Of a DNA stretch of 64,000 nt, positions 21,763 through 32,808 are shown in pieces. Every line of letters starts with the position of its first letter. Within the stretch, counting starts at the first letter, position 1. Source of the stretch: Ophioderma brevispina (lineage: Eukaryota > Echinodermata > Ophiuroidea > Amphilepidida > Ophiodermatidae). The position numbers and the translations under genes were made by a program. The notes beneath the pieces are model-generated. The model was not told where the DNA came from. It saw only the letters and a program-made list of their open reading frames with translations, and searched no databases. The stretch lies in contig JAMKCH010078698.1 in assembly GCA_023653785.1 (NCBI GenBank), positions 31,881 to 95,880 of the forward strand. Direction: 5' to 3'.

Positions 21763-22017
21763 GGACTAAGCAGTGATTTGCTGATCCGAAACATGGAAAA
21801 AATCATAAAAATACATTAGTATAGATTTTGAGTCGTCATCACTGTATGTCTATATGCGAGAGATGGTATGGCAAATTTCCGCAAATACTTAATTTTTTTC
21901 ACTATTTGGTGTTTTTGTTCCTACATTAAAGTAGTTATATTGAATTGTACATAGTTATCTTTGATTTATAAGCTAAAATGCATTTCCACATTTTTTATTC
22001 TCTCGCATTATCGCTAT
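21763..22017 (+). mobile_element. TTAA-flanked TIR element, family E, short copy
   Basis: Starts AGGACTAAGCAGTGATTTGC after TTAA (21759-21762) and ends CGCATTATCGCTAT before TTAA (22018-22021). Both ends and the ACTATTTGGTGTTTTTGTTC segment match the 943-bp copy at 29491-30433, of which this is an internal-deletion form. Confidence 0.7.
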
Positions 22018-22021
22018 TTAA

Positions 22022-22440
22022 AACAAATTTGGATGTACCAGTACTATAATATAAATACTATATTGATCACCTCCCTCATGCTCTGTATGGTGTGCTATAT
22101 ACTTGCTTTTATAATAATAATATAAAAGTAGTAAAAATATCATAATACTAATCAAATTTGGAACTGGAATATTCCCCTAATTTTTTTTCTTTTCTCCCCC
22201 CCCTTTTTTTTCTTTCCCCCAGTTTTCTCCCTTGGCCAGAAGAGAAATGACAGATTTTTTGCCAGAATTATCGATTTTGGGTCAAATTTGGTTAAAAATC
22301 TCCAAATTTGGCATGGTTTTCGTCTACAAAATTCACCTTTCCCCCAAAAAATCCTGTTTTTCCCTGGTTCACTGGTTCTAGCGCAACTCCAGCTGCACCT
22401 AACAACCAAATTTGAAGATCTGTGATCTCTAGAATAACAG
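22022..22440. repeat. Low-complexity and G/C-run repeat remnant
   Basis: From 22170 to 22390, C-runs and T-runs with AAATTTGG motifs resemble the interiors of G-run elements. The 85-codon minus frame here is low-complexity (Lys/Gly-rich). Confidence 0.4.
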
Positions 22441-22468
22441 CAGACAGACAGACAGACAGACAGACAGA
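22441..22468. repeat. (CAGA)7 microsatellite
   Basis: Perfect CAGA tetranucleotide repeats. Confidence 0.95.
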
Positions 22469-22848
22469 TGAGGAGAGACAGACCTAGCCTATTAATATAT
22501 AGATATCGAAGGCAAAATAATGCTACGCTTATGTAGTCACTGAATTTTATTGTTAGTACTCAAATAAGTTACAAAATATTTTTAAAGGGAATAAAAATTA
22601 TATTGGAAGCATAAATTGCACATGATATGATGTACTTTGCCATGACAGAGCAATAACAAGCATAGAAGCCCTACAAAAAAGCAGGGATGTTGGTTATGCA
22701 TGAAATATATTATGCATCATTAATCACGTTAACATAAGCAGCTTGCAGAACCAAGTTCATATCAAACCAATAAAATTATGTATTATTTTTAACTGTATGT
22801 AACTACAGAAACTAGTTCTTTCCCAAGATAAAGAGAAAAAACTGTTTT
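22469..22848. other. Unassigned AT-rich sequence
   Basis: Nothing recognised. Confidence 0.35.
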
Positions 22849-22852
22849 TTAA

Positions 22853-23195
22853 AGGTGCTTTTTCCAATTTTTGTCTGTTGTGTTCTCTACTTGATATGAG
22901 AGCCTGGCACGTGCACATACACCCTATCATCCCCTGTCAAGTACCGTGGGAAACAAACTTGCAGTTTTTGTGGTAGAAGCAATAATGCATATTATAAGCC
23001 CTATTCAATGCTGTTGCTAATATTGATGGTTCACCATTAAAGCAGTGTTTTTTGTTTATATCTTAGGAATGAAATGTGTTTAAGAGGTCACATTTCAGGA
23101 CAATAATGAGAAAAGTACGGCCTTTCATCTGATATTAAAATCGATACTACCTCCGGTAAATCAGGGTGGTCTCAAAGATGATCGGAACATGCACC
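22853..23195 (+). mobile_element. TTAA-flanked TIR element, family B, copy 1
   Basis: Ends AGGTGCTTTTTCCAATT and ATCGGAACATGCACC with TTAA on both sides (22849-22852, 23196-23199). The body matches 51884-52221 and, in reverse, 60357-60664. Contains the shared CTACTTGATATGAGAGCCTG block. No coding capacity. Confidence 0.85.
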
Positions 23196-23199
23196 TTAA

Positions 23200-23359
23200 A
23201 TGGTCAATCATTAATATTAGCACAGTAGTGAATAGGGTGCTGCAATATGCATTATTGCTTTAAAAGCAAGTTTGTTTCCCACCATACATGGTGGTGATTG
23301 TATGCCAGGCTATCATATCAAGTAGAAAGCAAGATACCCATAAATCGGAACATGTACCT
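23200..23359 (-). mobile_element. Half-length family B element, inverted, adjacent to copy 1
   Basis: Reverse complement of the first half of family B, ending AAATCGGAACATGTACCT before TTAA (23360-23363). It shares the TTAA at 23196-23199 with copy 1, so a full copy and an inverted half copy lie end to end and can fold back on each other. Confidence 0.75.
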
Positions 23360-23363
23360 TTAA

Positions 23364-24296
23364 AAAAGAGACTGGCACATTTGAAAAATAGTGCGCCCTC
23401 TATTTTTTTTTTCAAAATTGATATTTTGGCATGGTTATAAAGCTTTTATATACATTAACCCGCACTTGAAATTATTAAGACCAAATCAGCGCACTTATGG
23501 GTAAACAGGGTAAACAGAACAATTTTATAATTAATGTCACTGGCAACATTAATTCAGCGGACGATGCGGAAATAGTGCATGTGTAACACAATAAAACACA
23601 CGCCATAGTTAATTCTCACAGCATGCACCTTGTTTGACCGGTCTGTGACTTTTGTGTTTTTAAAATTAATGAGTACATAATATTCATGTAATAGACACAT
23701 TTGTTGATTAAAAGTTATCCTACAAAATATCTGAATGTCTTTAAGCCTCCTATTAATGTCCCTATCTGCTTTTGGGCATGCTATTTTTATGTGTAAAATA
23801 TATCTCTAATTCTTCCAATGGACTAGACTATCAGAGAAAATTGAGAAATTTCATATTTTCTGAAAATGTGCCAATGCTGCTTTAAAAAAAATTATAGCTC
23901 TATTTTCTCTAATTTGGTTTGCAATATTTGTATAATTTGGCAAAAGGAAGGCAGAAGTCTCTTAATTTCTTTGAAAGTTACACCATGTGTGGGTCATGGG
24001 AAAGGAGTTTATATAATGTAACCATGGTGATTAAGCATAAGACCAGGAAATTAAATAAAAGTTAATTATCTTACTGACCGCTCAAGTGCGTTCATCATTG
24101 TGCTTGGAGATTATTATTTTTTTTTAAAATATTAATGCCAAAGTGAACAATAGCTGCATTAGCTAATACAAGTGTCAATGAAAGAAGATATTCTAAAAAC
24201 GTTAACCAGGGAATAAACAAATTAGGGAAGGGACAGTGACTCAGCAAAATGGTGACACCCATGGGCATCGCCATTGGAAAGCTTCCTTTGAACAAT
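23364..24296. other. Unassigned AT-rich sequence
   Basis: Nothing recognised. Confidence 0.35.
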
Positions 24297-24616
24297 CACA
24301 GCTGTTTGACCCCTTGCAAATTGTCTGAAAAAATCAGAAAAATCCATTGCTGGAATCTTGCTATATAGGCCCACAGAGGTCATGATTTGTATGTTGCAGC
24401 GCCCTCTATATGCCTATTCCCCATAGGAAGACGTGTAAAACAATTTTTTTTTTTAATGAAAAATCATAAATTTGCCCGCAATTAATTTTCATCAAATTTG
24501 CACAGGATGTAGTTAGTGGAAAAAATAATCCATATTAGTTGTCAAAGTGTGTCGCCATTGATATTTTTTTTTTATTCTTGTTTTTTCATAATAAATGAGA
24601 CTTTCAAACAGCTGTG
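24297..24616 (+). mobile_element. CACAGCTGTTTGA-ended TIR element, family F
   Basis: Left CACAGCTGTTTGA (24297-24309) and right TCAAACAGCTGTG (24604-24616) are perfect 13-bp inverted ends, flanked by CAAT on both sides (possible 4-bp duplication). The interior matches 58660-58985 in reverse, including TAGAGGGCGC and CATGATTTGTATG-like segments. Confidence 0.75.
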
Positions 24617-24954
24617 CAATTAGAGTACACACCTTTCAGACTTAATTTAGGTCATGATGTAACACACAATGAATGACATGACTTTCAGTTACTGATGAAT
24701 TCATATTGTGTTCCATGCACTGAATGATTGAAACTTCCAAGCTCAAGTCTCTGCATTGCTGTGATCGTGACATCATTGTCACAGCGTAGTAGGTTGCTAG
24801 GTTACGTGCTGCATGCTGGGAGTTATCATGTCCCAGTTTTGTTGAAGCCCTGCAATATTCGTAACCATGTAAGCTCCAAACAGAACGTGATGAACGAACT
24901 TGAAACATGAACAAACATGCAATCGGCAGACTGTCACAGTCATAGATGGAACAA
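24617..24954. other. Unassigned sequence
   Basis: Open frames of 110 (minus) and 60 (plus) codons overlap here on opposite strands; neither shows a recognisable domain. Confidence 0.35.
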
Positions 24955-25425
24955 AATTTTACACGGGGGTGCAAGATTTTTAAAAAGTGGACCTTTTTGG
25001 TAAAACTAAAAGTGGACCTAACATACCATTGAGGTGCAATGAGCTAGGTATCTGCAGTACAAAGAAGCAATGTTGAGTTTTGATTGGACATATTTCTTAC
25101 CCACTTCTACAGGCATACCGCAATCCCTTCATTAAAGAGCTGAACAAGACAACTTTATGTAGGCCCGCATGCAGGATTTATTTACATGGGGGGCGGGCAG
25201 GATTTCAAAAAAGTGGACCTTTTTGGTAAAACTAAAAGTGGACCTAACTCACTGAAAATGATCTTTTGAACATCTAATTATCGCCAAAAAAGTGGACTTT
25301 CTAGTCAATTTTTCTCTAGATTTTGAACTTTTCATAAAAAAAAAATCAACAAAAAGTGGACCTTTTGATCCTTTTGTGGAATTGGGGGTGGGGCCGCACC
25401 CCCACATCCCCCTGTGTACGGGGTA
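24955..25425. repeat. AAAGTGGACCT-rich interspersed repeat
   Basis: AAAAGTGGACCTTTTTGGTA followed by AAACTAAAAGTGGACCTAAC appears at about 24980 and again at about 25210. Two further AAGTGGACTTT/AAAAGTGGACCTTT copies lie at 25289 and 25354. The block ends in G-run then C-run (25384-25415), typical of the G/C-run elements. Confidence 0.55.
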
Positions 25426-26362
25426 ACTTGGCGAACTGCTGACAGTGTTGTTTGGATTTCGAAATGGAATACGTTAAGTATGGTCTATGGATTACTTTAT
25501 TAAATGGATTGTTCATGCATGTAAATGGGTAAGTTAGTCTACTAATTTCTCGTGAGCAATTTTACTGGAATTCTGGAATAAAACTACAGTACTTTTGTGG
25601 CCTCTAACCAGAAAATGTTAAGCTTCTTGTACGCTCAAAAAGTGTAAAAATGTTGCACCAAATAGCGCTGATTACTCTGTGTGATTTTGCAAAAATCTCC
25701 AACTTCTGAGGGGGGCTTCGCAGCCATTTGATTCCCGGGAAACTTTGCATTTTTTACACCCCTGCTGAATGATGCCATTTTGTTGTTTTGATCATTTCAC
25801 GTTTCTGAGAAACCCTACACACCAACTGATACACATTAGCGATGTCATAACCAGTTAAAAGTAATGTGTACTGCACATTAGCAATCATTGAATTACAATT
25901 TCATCAATCACTCTCACATTCTATATGTAAATATCGAATCATATAACAAGTGTTGGTAATCATTTGAGTGAGTCTTATTTTGAAGAGAGTCTTGGAGTGA
26001 GAAATGCAAGTATGGTGGTTTACCTGTCTTCTAAGGGTGACCGGCCACGCCAAATCTGCCAAAAATGTTGATACATATTCTTATTCAGTGGGCGGGGTTT
26101 AGTATGCAAACATGCAATATCATTGGTTGTTGCCTATCTAATATGAGACAATATTAGATGCGTCATCATGCAAGGGTTTACACATGCATTTAAACTAAAT
26201 AGTTACGCAGTGCACACAGCTAGTATGGACAGGTTCATTTTTACCGAGGGAGGGGGTTTACTTTTGTCTTTTAACTAATATAATTGAATCTGAAATATTT
26301 TTGGTGATTAAAACCACCAAAACTAAATAAGAATGAGAATAAAAGATAGGATTTGTTGTTTT
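25426..26362. other. Unassigned sequence
   Basis: No gene. A short inverted pair CTATCTAATATGAGACAATATTAGATG lies near 26130-26160, shown here only for its position; otherwise featureless. Confidence 0.35.
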
Positions 26363-26763
26363 GCCCATCTAATATTTATATAATATTGAACGGCTTTGAG
26401 TATGATACAAGAATATATTGCACGAGCTAGAAACATATTGTACGAGTCGAAGACGAGTACAATATTTTTCTATCGAGTGCAATATATTCTTGTATCATAT
26501 GAAAAAAAAGCCATTCAATATTATTATTATTATTTAAATATCAGGCTGCTCCCAACCCAACCTTTCGTTGACAGTGTTGTAGTCCAACTGGCGAACGATA
26601 CGGTGTTTCAATAGCGTCCTCACTAAAATGCCCGGATGTGATACAATATTAAAAAGAATATTGTATTGCATCCGGGGACTTTTACCAAAACTGTACAATA
26701 TAAAGATTTCTTTGCACCACTCGGAAGCCTGATATAAATAATAATGGGTTATATTGGATGGGC
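26363..26763. mobile_element. Foldback TIR element with two internal hairpins
   Basis: Ends GCCCATCTAATAT and ATATTGGATGGGC are inverted repeats. Inside, about 26385-26518 folds into a long hairpin with stem blocks ATGATACAAGAATATATTGC and GTACGAGTC against GAGTAC and GCAATATATTCTTGTATCAT; its tip is GAGTCGAAGACGAG. A second hairpin at 26631-26676 (CCCGGATG outer, ATACAATATT inner, 18 of 20 paired, 6-nt loop) follows. No gene. Confidence 0.7.
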
Positions 26764-27171
26764 AGGCTGTAATACAATTACAGGTTTCAATTTTGTTCTG
26801 AGGTAGAGGGGGACAATCTTACCTTACAGTAAGAAAAGTGTGCCAACACTTTTTGTCCAAGATTGTAGAAATTATATGTATGCTAATCTAATTGATACAA
26901 TAATAATCAATAATAAACTTTGCTTGCCAATAACACACAGTTTTTATCTTTGGCACCCCCCCCCCACTTTGATGATTTTAGATACACCTATAATATTACT
27001 CCATTTGGGAGTTTTGGTCAAAGTTTTTGTCAATTGTTGCATTGGATATTTTTGTAGTAAATCCCCATAAGTGATATTTTTAAACAGGTGATTTGGGTAA
27101 AAAAGTGGGATTACTACTTTTTCACATCAATGCACAGTTAGTAACAGTACACTGGGTAAAAACTTTGTTTT
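26764..27171. other. Unassigned sequence
   Basis: A 9-C run at about 26957; nothing else recognised. Confidence 0.35.
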
Positions 27172-27180
27172 GCCGTAACC

Positions 27181-27471
27181 CAGAGGGTGTTTTGAATCAA
27201 TCCCATGATGCATAGCAATGTGTTTATACCATACCATACTAAACACATGTCAGTACTTAGGGATAAAAAAGTGTTCCAAAAGTTTAAGAACCACAAGACA
27301 TTTCATAATCATGCAAACAATTCCCTAAGTACTAACGCTTTGTGGGCTAAAATGAGTGTTAAAGTCAGGGTTTTATGTGTTAAGAATAGGATTTTTATGT
27401 GATCACATGACCTTATTGAGGTGAAATTTCCCAAAACTGGTGCATTGTGGATTGACTCAAAACACCCTCTG
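27181..27471. mobile_element. TIR element with a perfect 9-bp target duplication
   Basis: Ends CAGAGGGTGTTTTGAATCAA and TTGACTCAAAACACCCTCTG are inverted repeats with one mismatch over 20 bp. GCCGTAACC occurs directly on both sides (27172-27180 and 27472-27480). A CAG start would fit hAT (8 bp) and 9 bp would fit Mutator-like elements; the superfamily is open. Frames on both strands within it have no domain. Confidence 0.85.
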
Positions 27472-27672
27472 GCCGTAACCCGAGCCGACCCAAGAAAAAC
27501 CGCCAACTCACCCATTTTTTTTTAATAGTAATTAGCACAAATTTTTACAAATTGGCACAAATTTTTACAAATTCTGTCAACCAACCCATGATTTTCAATT
27601 ACAATTTAAACAAATTTACCAACATCAAAACAAGACAACAAAACAAACATATTTTCAGGCCTTAGTGCTTAA

Positions 27673-27966
27673 AGGGGCATTTTGTGATCCACAGCCTTGT
27701 TCCCCCAACTTACCTCAAACGTTGAGATTTTTCATACACACCTCAACTGTAGTATGTATCTCAAATCTTACATGTCAATATTTGCTCATACTCATAAGAA
27801 ATAAGCAATTTTGATTTTCTGTCCGTAACGGACAGAATTACAACCCGTATCCTTTGGGGAAGCGTGATTTTAATATTGGCAGAATCAATTGAGTTTCTAA
27901 AATACTTTTCTGAGATTCTAGTGAACATAAACAAAACTGAAGGTGCTGGATCGTGAAATGCAGCCT
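27673..27966 (+). mobile_element. TTAA-flanked TIR element, family C, copy 1
   Basis: Ends AGGGGCATTTTGTGATCC and GGATCGTGAAATGCAGCCT, TTAA at 27669-27672 and 27967-27970. The CCGTAACGGACAG centre is palindromic. Related copy at 59481-59817. Confidence 0.8.
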
Positions 27967-27970
27967 TTAA

Positions 27971-29150
27971 GGGCAGTGGACTTGGTGTAGTTTATGTCAG
28001 GTTTGTAGTTACAGTTAGGTTTACCGTTATGTGCTATTACCACTATGCATAGGTATACAAAATGCCACTCTGAAATTGAAATTTTTTAATACACGAAATG
28101 GAAATAATACTTAAGTAGTGTAAATGGAATTACCTTTTAATTATGTTCGTTTTTCACCTTGTTTTTTGACATAACCTTGACCCCAATAACCCCATCGTAA
28201 TTTTCACGTCACTCTGATATTTCATCCGTTTGATGCAAGAGCCAAAGACATGATTTTATGAGGCCTATAGAATACTGTGTCAGTTGGACATTATTTTTTT
28301 TCTGTGTATTAATTATAGTGGAAGGCTAAACTTAAAAACTACAACAAAAAGTCCTTTCTATTGCTTTTGTTTGACAACAGTCGAGCTTCCAGTCAAAAGT
28401 TATGGTCAAAAATGAACTTTCGGCAAATCAAAATTTCTTACAAAATTTCTAATGTATTTATGTTTTCTCAAGCTCAGCTATTTTTAATGTTTTCCACTTG
28501 TTTTTTAATTTGCCTTAAAAAAAATTTTATCAGAAAGTAAATTTAAATTTTGATTTTTAATTTAAATTTATTAATTCATGTGCTAATTTTAATAATTCAA
28601 TAATGAAAGTAATGATGTTTCTTCTAAATATTTAAAAAAAGGTGTTTTCAGCTTCAAATTTCCAATATTTCCAAAGTGATTTTAATTATGTCATGGCTTG
28701 CGTACAACAGGCGAAACTGATTTATCTATAGAGAGGGGGATTTCAAGCCAATTGACACATAATAATTAGGCTATGCAATGACCTAAAATATTGCCATCAA
28801 TTGTATAGTTATGCGTCATTGTTTCTAATTCAGCAAAAGTCTGTAGAGTCCCGGACACTCTCTTCCTCAAAAACTGGCATGTTTTTGGCACCTATAAAGG
28901 TCCCTTCTTCTAACCATTTACCACAGTTTATTACCACCATGAAGGTTTGTTCACAATTCTGCTCCTGATTTTGGTTAACTTATTTGAAAAGAAATTTTGG
29001 CCTTTATATTAAAAAAATAGTTCAGGTTTTCATTTCAGTCAAGGTAGTAAGTCTGGAGAACTGAAGTGTTCAAAATCAGATTTGACTGTGTTCTCCTTTA
29101 GAACAGTCAAATACTGTTGGAGGTTTGGGTCTTATTTGCAGTCAAGTAGC
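27971..29150. other. Unassigned AT-rich sequence
   Basis: About 1.2 kb, very AT-rich from 28430 to 28680. No gene or repeat recognised. Confidence 0.4.
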
Positions 29151-29380
29151 ATCACAAGACCTTTGCAAATATGGGGGGGGGGCAAAGGGGTGCCGAGGCA
29201 TTTTTCTTAGGGGGCAGTGAATTTGGGTCCATCTCCATAGACAACGGTACAAATGGTCAGTTTTTGGGGCTGGCAGGGGCAAGAGTTTCTGAGCATGGGG
29301 GTGCCCACCCCTGTAACCCCCCACTCTACCCCCTGCACCCCCCCAACACACACACTACACCCAGCTCTGGTTAACGGCAT
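29151..29380. repeat. G-run/C-run interspersed repeat
   Basis: A 10-G run at about 29174 and C-runs at 29320-29343, with GGTCAGTTTTTGGGGCTGGC inside; the same GGTCAGTT text recurs near 43253. Overlapping frames are composition artefacts. Confidence 0.5.
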
Positions 29381-29490
29381 TGTTTGGCAGTAATTTAAAC
29401 TGGTGAATCCCCTGTAATTTCTTAACAAGTGTTGTAGTTTTGAGAAAATCAAACAATCAGATAAATATACAAATCAGTATAACCTCTTAA

Positions 29491-30433
29491 TGGATTAGCA
29501 GCGATTTAATTTGCTAATCCGAAACATCAAAAAAAATATCAAAATTCATATTTTGTATTTTTGGTACGCCATGGATATGAGCACATAACCTCCAAGTGGT
29601 TTGGCTTGAAATCTGTGTATTAAAACCTATCAGTGTTTGCTAATAGCAAATCGAAAAAAATCATCGAAAATTCAGATTTTGCATGTACAACAAGTACAGT
29701 ATCCTAAAATACCCTGCAAAATGATAAGACTTGAAGCAAACGTAAGAAGGACAGAATCCGAGATTTTTATTCATTACTGTCCGAACGTACACTTACTTCA
29801 ACATGTAATTGAATGGAGAATCGTATCTGGAACACTGCCCATTTTCTTCCTTTTCTGTTCTGTCAATTCTTCTACAGCTGGAAAAGGTACTTAACGAGTA
29901 TTCTCTAACAGACCTATCCTTCACTTTGAGATCTATTCCTTTCCTGCCAAATTTCATTTTTTTTCAAATCACTTGATGTTCTTTAAGGACACGGCGTTAC
30001 TTTTTTTTATCTGATTCTGTTACTTATATACGTGCGTATCTAATTCCGACTTGAGGTCAAAAAAGCCTTTCCACGGTGAATATCACATATTATTCAGCGT
30101 GATATTGTGCAACCAAGATCTATAATACAGTTTGACCTCAAACCAAGCATTATTGATCTTTGTTCCATTGGTACTGGTGTAAACCACATCAGCTGTTTAG
30201 TGTACGTTTTTTAGACGTACGTCGTGCTGTGTGTCATTTGCTGGAACGGTAATGCACAGTTCCTTTCCTTCCTCAAATACTTCATTTTTTTTTTTCAACT
30301 ATTTGGTGGTTGGTTCTACATTAAAGCAGTTAAGGAAGGTACACACTTATCCCTGATTTTAAGTTAAAACATGCATTTGCCACAATTTTTTCGATTCTCT
30401 CCTCAGCATTATCGCTGATCGCTGCTAATCCCT
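29491..30433 (+). mobile_element. TTAA-flanked TIR element, family E, long copy
   Basis: Left TGGATTAGCAGCGAT after TTAA (29487-29490) and right ATCGCTGATCGCTGCTAATCCCT before TTAA (30434-30437), shown here as two parts GATCGCTGC and TAATCCCT. The inverted ends match over about 15 bp. The interior near 29800-29960 is shared with 63450-63610. An 85-codon plus frame at 29637-29894 has no recognised domain. Confidence 0.7.
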
Positions 30434-30437
30434 TTAA

Positions 30438-31463
30438 CTATATCTGGGCATTCTCCCTGTTCACACCATATATACCTATTTTTATGGGTGCAAAAGCATC
30501 TTGTCTATCAAATCTTTATAAATTAATAATATTTCTACCAGACTTTTTCATCTATAGCACCAAATATTTACAAAAGTAATACATGCACAATATCACAAAA
30601 CCACACTCGGTATTGCCTCAAAGTAAATTCATGCACACACCTGAGTATGCAGGGAGCAAGATGCTGGGACCCAAATCTGTTAATGGGTTAGTATACACAT
30701 CAGTATTTTCTTTCTATGGCACCTGTTCTGGTATGTTTTGGGCGAGCTTCTGGAGAGTTATTGATGGGTGGCATTGCATCGTTGAGTTCCAAAAGGTACG
30801 TCAAAATTGGACTCAACTATATACACACACAAACGTATGCATGAATGCATGCACACACACATACTTACATACACACACACTTTTTTTATGAGGACTTCAA
30901 GGACCGCGCCATCGGTAATAAAGTCAAACACAGAATAATTAAAAAAACATCTTTTGCGTTTTAGGGTGGGCTCTCAGGAGTATATGTATACAAAACGCCC
31001 CACACACAAAACACATCACATGCATCGGCAAAACACACATATACACAGTATTTGTGTTTTAGTGTGTTATTTGTTAATCATTTATGCATTATCTATTTTT
31101 TATTTCCACTATAATTTAATAAATTATGCAGCGAACTGCAGCACTAAAGATAAATGATTTATATCATTTGTCATTTTGACCTAGACTTATAAATATTGTG
31201 TATTGTCCATCTTTTGGCCAATTTCCAGACTAGTGGTGGACGTATATTTTTAAATTTGAGCTTATTTTTGGGCATTGATATTTTACATGCATTTTAATTA
31301 GACTTTTTGAAGCATGGCTGACACAATAAGTGAGGGCGTAATTCATTTGGGTAAAGAGAGGGCATAATTAACAGGAAATACAAAGAAGGTGCAAGTCAGA
31401 TGTTCAGAGTTTCCAAAAATGACAATAGAAGCCATCCTACTCTAAACGACACCTTAGAAAACA
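30438..31463. other. Unassigned, with CA-rich microsatellites
   Basis: CA-rich stretches at about 30820-30880 and 30998-31055. A 102-codon frame at 30583-30891 runs into the microsatellite and shows no domain. Confidence 0.45.
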
Positions 31464-31467
31464 TTAA

Positions 31468-31814
31468 AGGTGTAATGAGAGATTTCACAGATCAGGTGTC
31501 CCTTAAAAAATCGAAAGTACTGATTTTTGCCCCGATGTAAAGCTTTCCATCAAAAATATCCCTGCCTGAAAGGATTAAGCTGAGAAATGTTTCTTTGGTA
31601 CAACAATTGTGAAATTTCTAATTTTGTATAGGAGCAAATACGAAATTCAGCCTATGTTTTAAATTGAAATATAAGCAAATCAAAATCACTTTTTTCCTCT
31701 TTTAAGACATTTCTGTTGCCGAATACAAGGTAAGAAATCTGTTGAGTGTTTAATCTATATGAAATTACTATTATGACACAATATTTGGGCATCTCAAAAT
31801 CTCTCGTTGCACCT
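31468..31814 (+). mobile_element. TTAA-flanked TIR element, family A, copy 4
   Basis: 347 bp, AGGTGTAATGAGAG to CTCTCGTTGCACCT, TTAA at 31464-31467 and 31815-31818. The right TTAA is immediately followed by the AGGACATCGCCGG end of family D. Confidence 0.85.
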
Positions 31815-32032
31815 TTAAAGGACATCGCCGGATAAGGAATGAAGGACGCCCTCTATAGTTTTCATGAGAACGGATGAACTTGAAATGTTTTGCATAATAA
31901 AGCAACATGCTCAAAGTTTACTTTTTGCTGGTTTTCAAAAAATCTCACTTTACATAAATTCCCCAAAAGTCGGTTTTATGTAAAGTTATAATACAGGCTT
32001 CAATGGGTAATTAAAATTTCCATATTTGAAGC

Positions 32033-32131
32033 CTTTCCACCCCAAGAACCACAATGCCGCGTTGCAAGGATGTGCGCTATATTATTTAGCAACATATATG
32101 TGAGTGGCGTTCTTGTTCTTGGGGTGGAAAG
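32033..32131. repeat. Conserved stem-loop in family D
   Basis: CTTTCCACCCCAAGAAC (32033-32049) pairs perfectly with GTTCTTGGGGTGGAAAG (32115-32131). Inside, GCCGC pairs with GTGGC and GTTGC with GCAAC, giving an imperfect hairpin of about 99 nt. The same arms persist in the diverged copy near 39287-39377. Confidence 0.7.
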
Positions 32132-32425
32132 ACCTCATTTTCGCATTTTTGTTTTCTGGGGGGCCGGAACACTAAATGGAATTGCCAAAAACAACAACAA
32201 CGAACTTTTTACATACAAACCATACCGTATCACTATATGGTAAGGCATGCTAATCTACCAAGGGCTCTGTTCAGTAGCCTTGGATGTGCACATGTTAACA
32301 ACAGCTGACCATGCACGTCCTGGGTATCATAAATCATACTAAAATACAGGGGATGTATTTGCTCAATACAATGGTGAATGAAAGCTATTGAACTGCGCCA
32401 TGGTAATGATATAGCTCATAGTGAA

Positions 32426-32807
32426 GTTAACTTGCTCATGATATAAATAGCGCGGCCATGGGCCATTGTGTTGTATTCCAGAGCCCGCTTGGTATGAAGA
32501 TGGTTATATAATCCAAATCTTAGCGGCATAAGCTAATAGATATTTGGGTATTGTCATAAAGGGCTGGCTCGTGTAGCCTCTTTGTAGCTTGTGAAGGACA
32601 AAAGGTCTATCTATGGGCGTCACTTACAAGCACCATGACAAAGGGCAGCTATGCAACATCTTCCTGTTCCTTCATATAAGCAATCAATGGTCATTGAAAT
32701 GGAGGCATGCTCAAAGCTTTGCTTTTTCTAGAGAGCATGCCCTTGAAGTTTCTCAGACTTTTCTCAGTTAACTTGCTCATGATATAAATAGCGCGGCCAT
32801 GGGCCAT
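32426..32807. repeat. 341-bp tandem duplication inside family D copy 1
   Basis: Block X (GTTAACTTGCTCATGATATA...) at 32426-32466 is followed by block Y (32467-32766), then X again at 32767-32807. The second Y lies beyond the satellite insertion, from about 34731 to 35041. Copy 2 of the family has X-Y only once. Confidence 0.8.
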
Positions 32808-32808
32808 A

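Noticed and set aside
24642..24974. A 110-codon minus-strand gene
   Set aside because: No recognisable domain, opposing plus frame, and it ends in an interspersed repeat.
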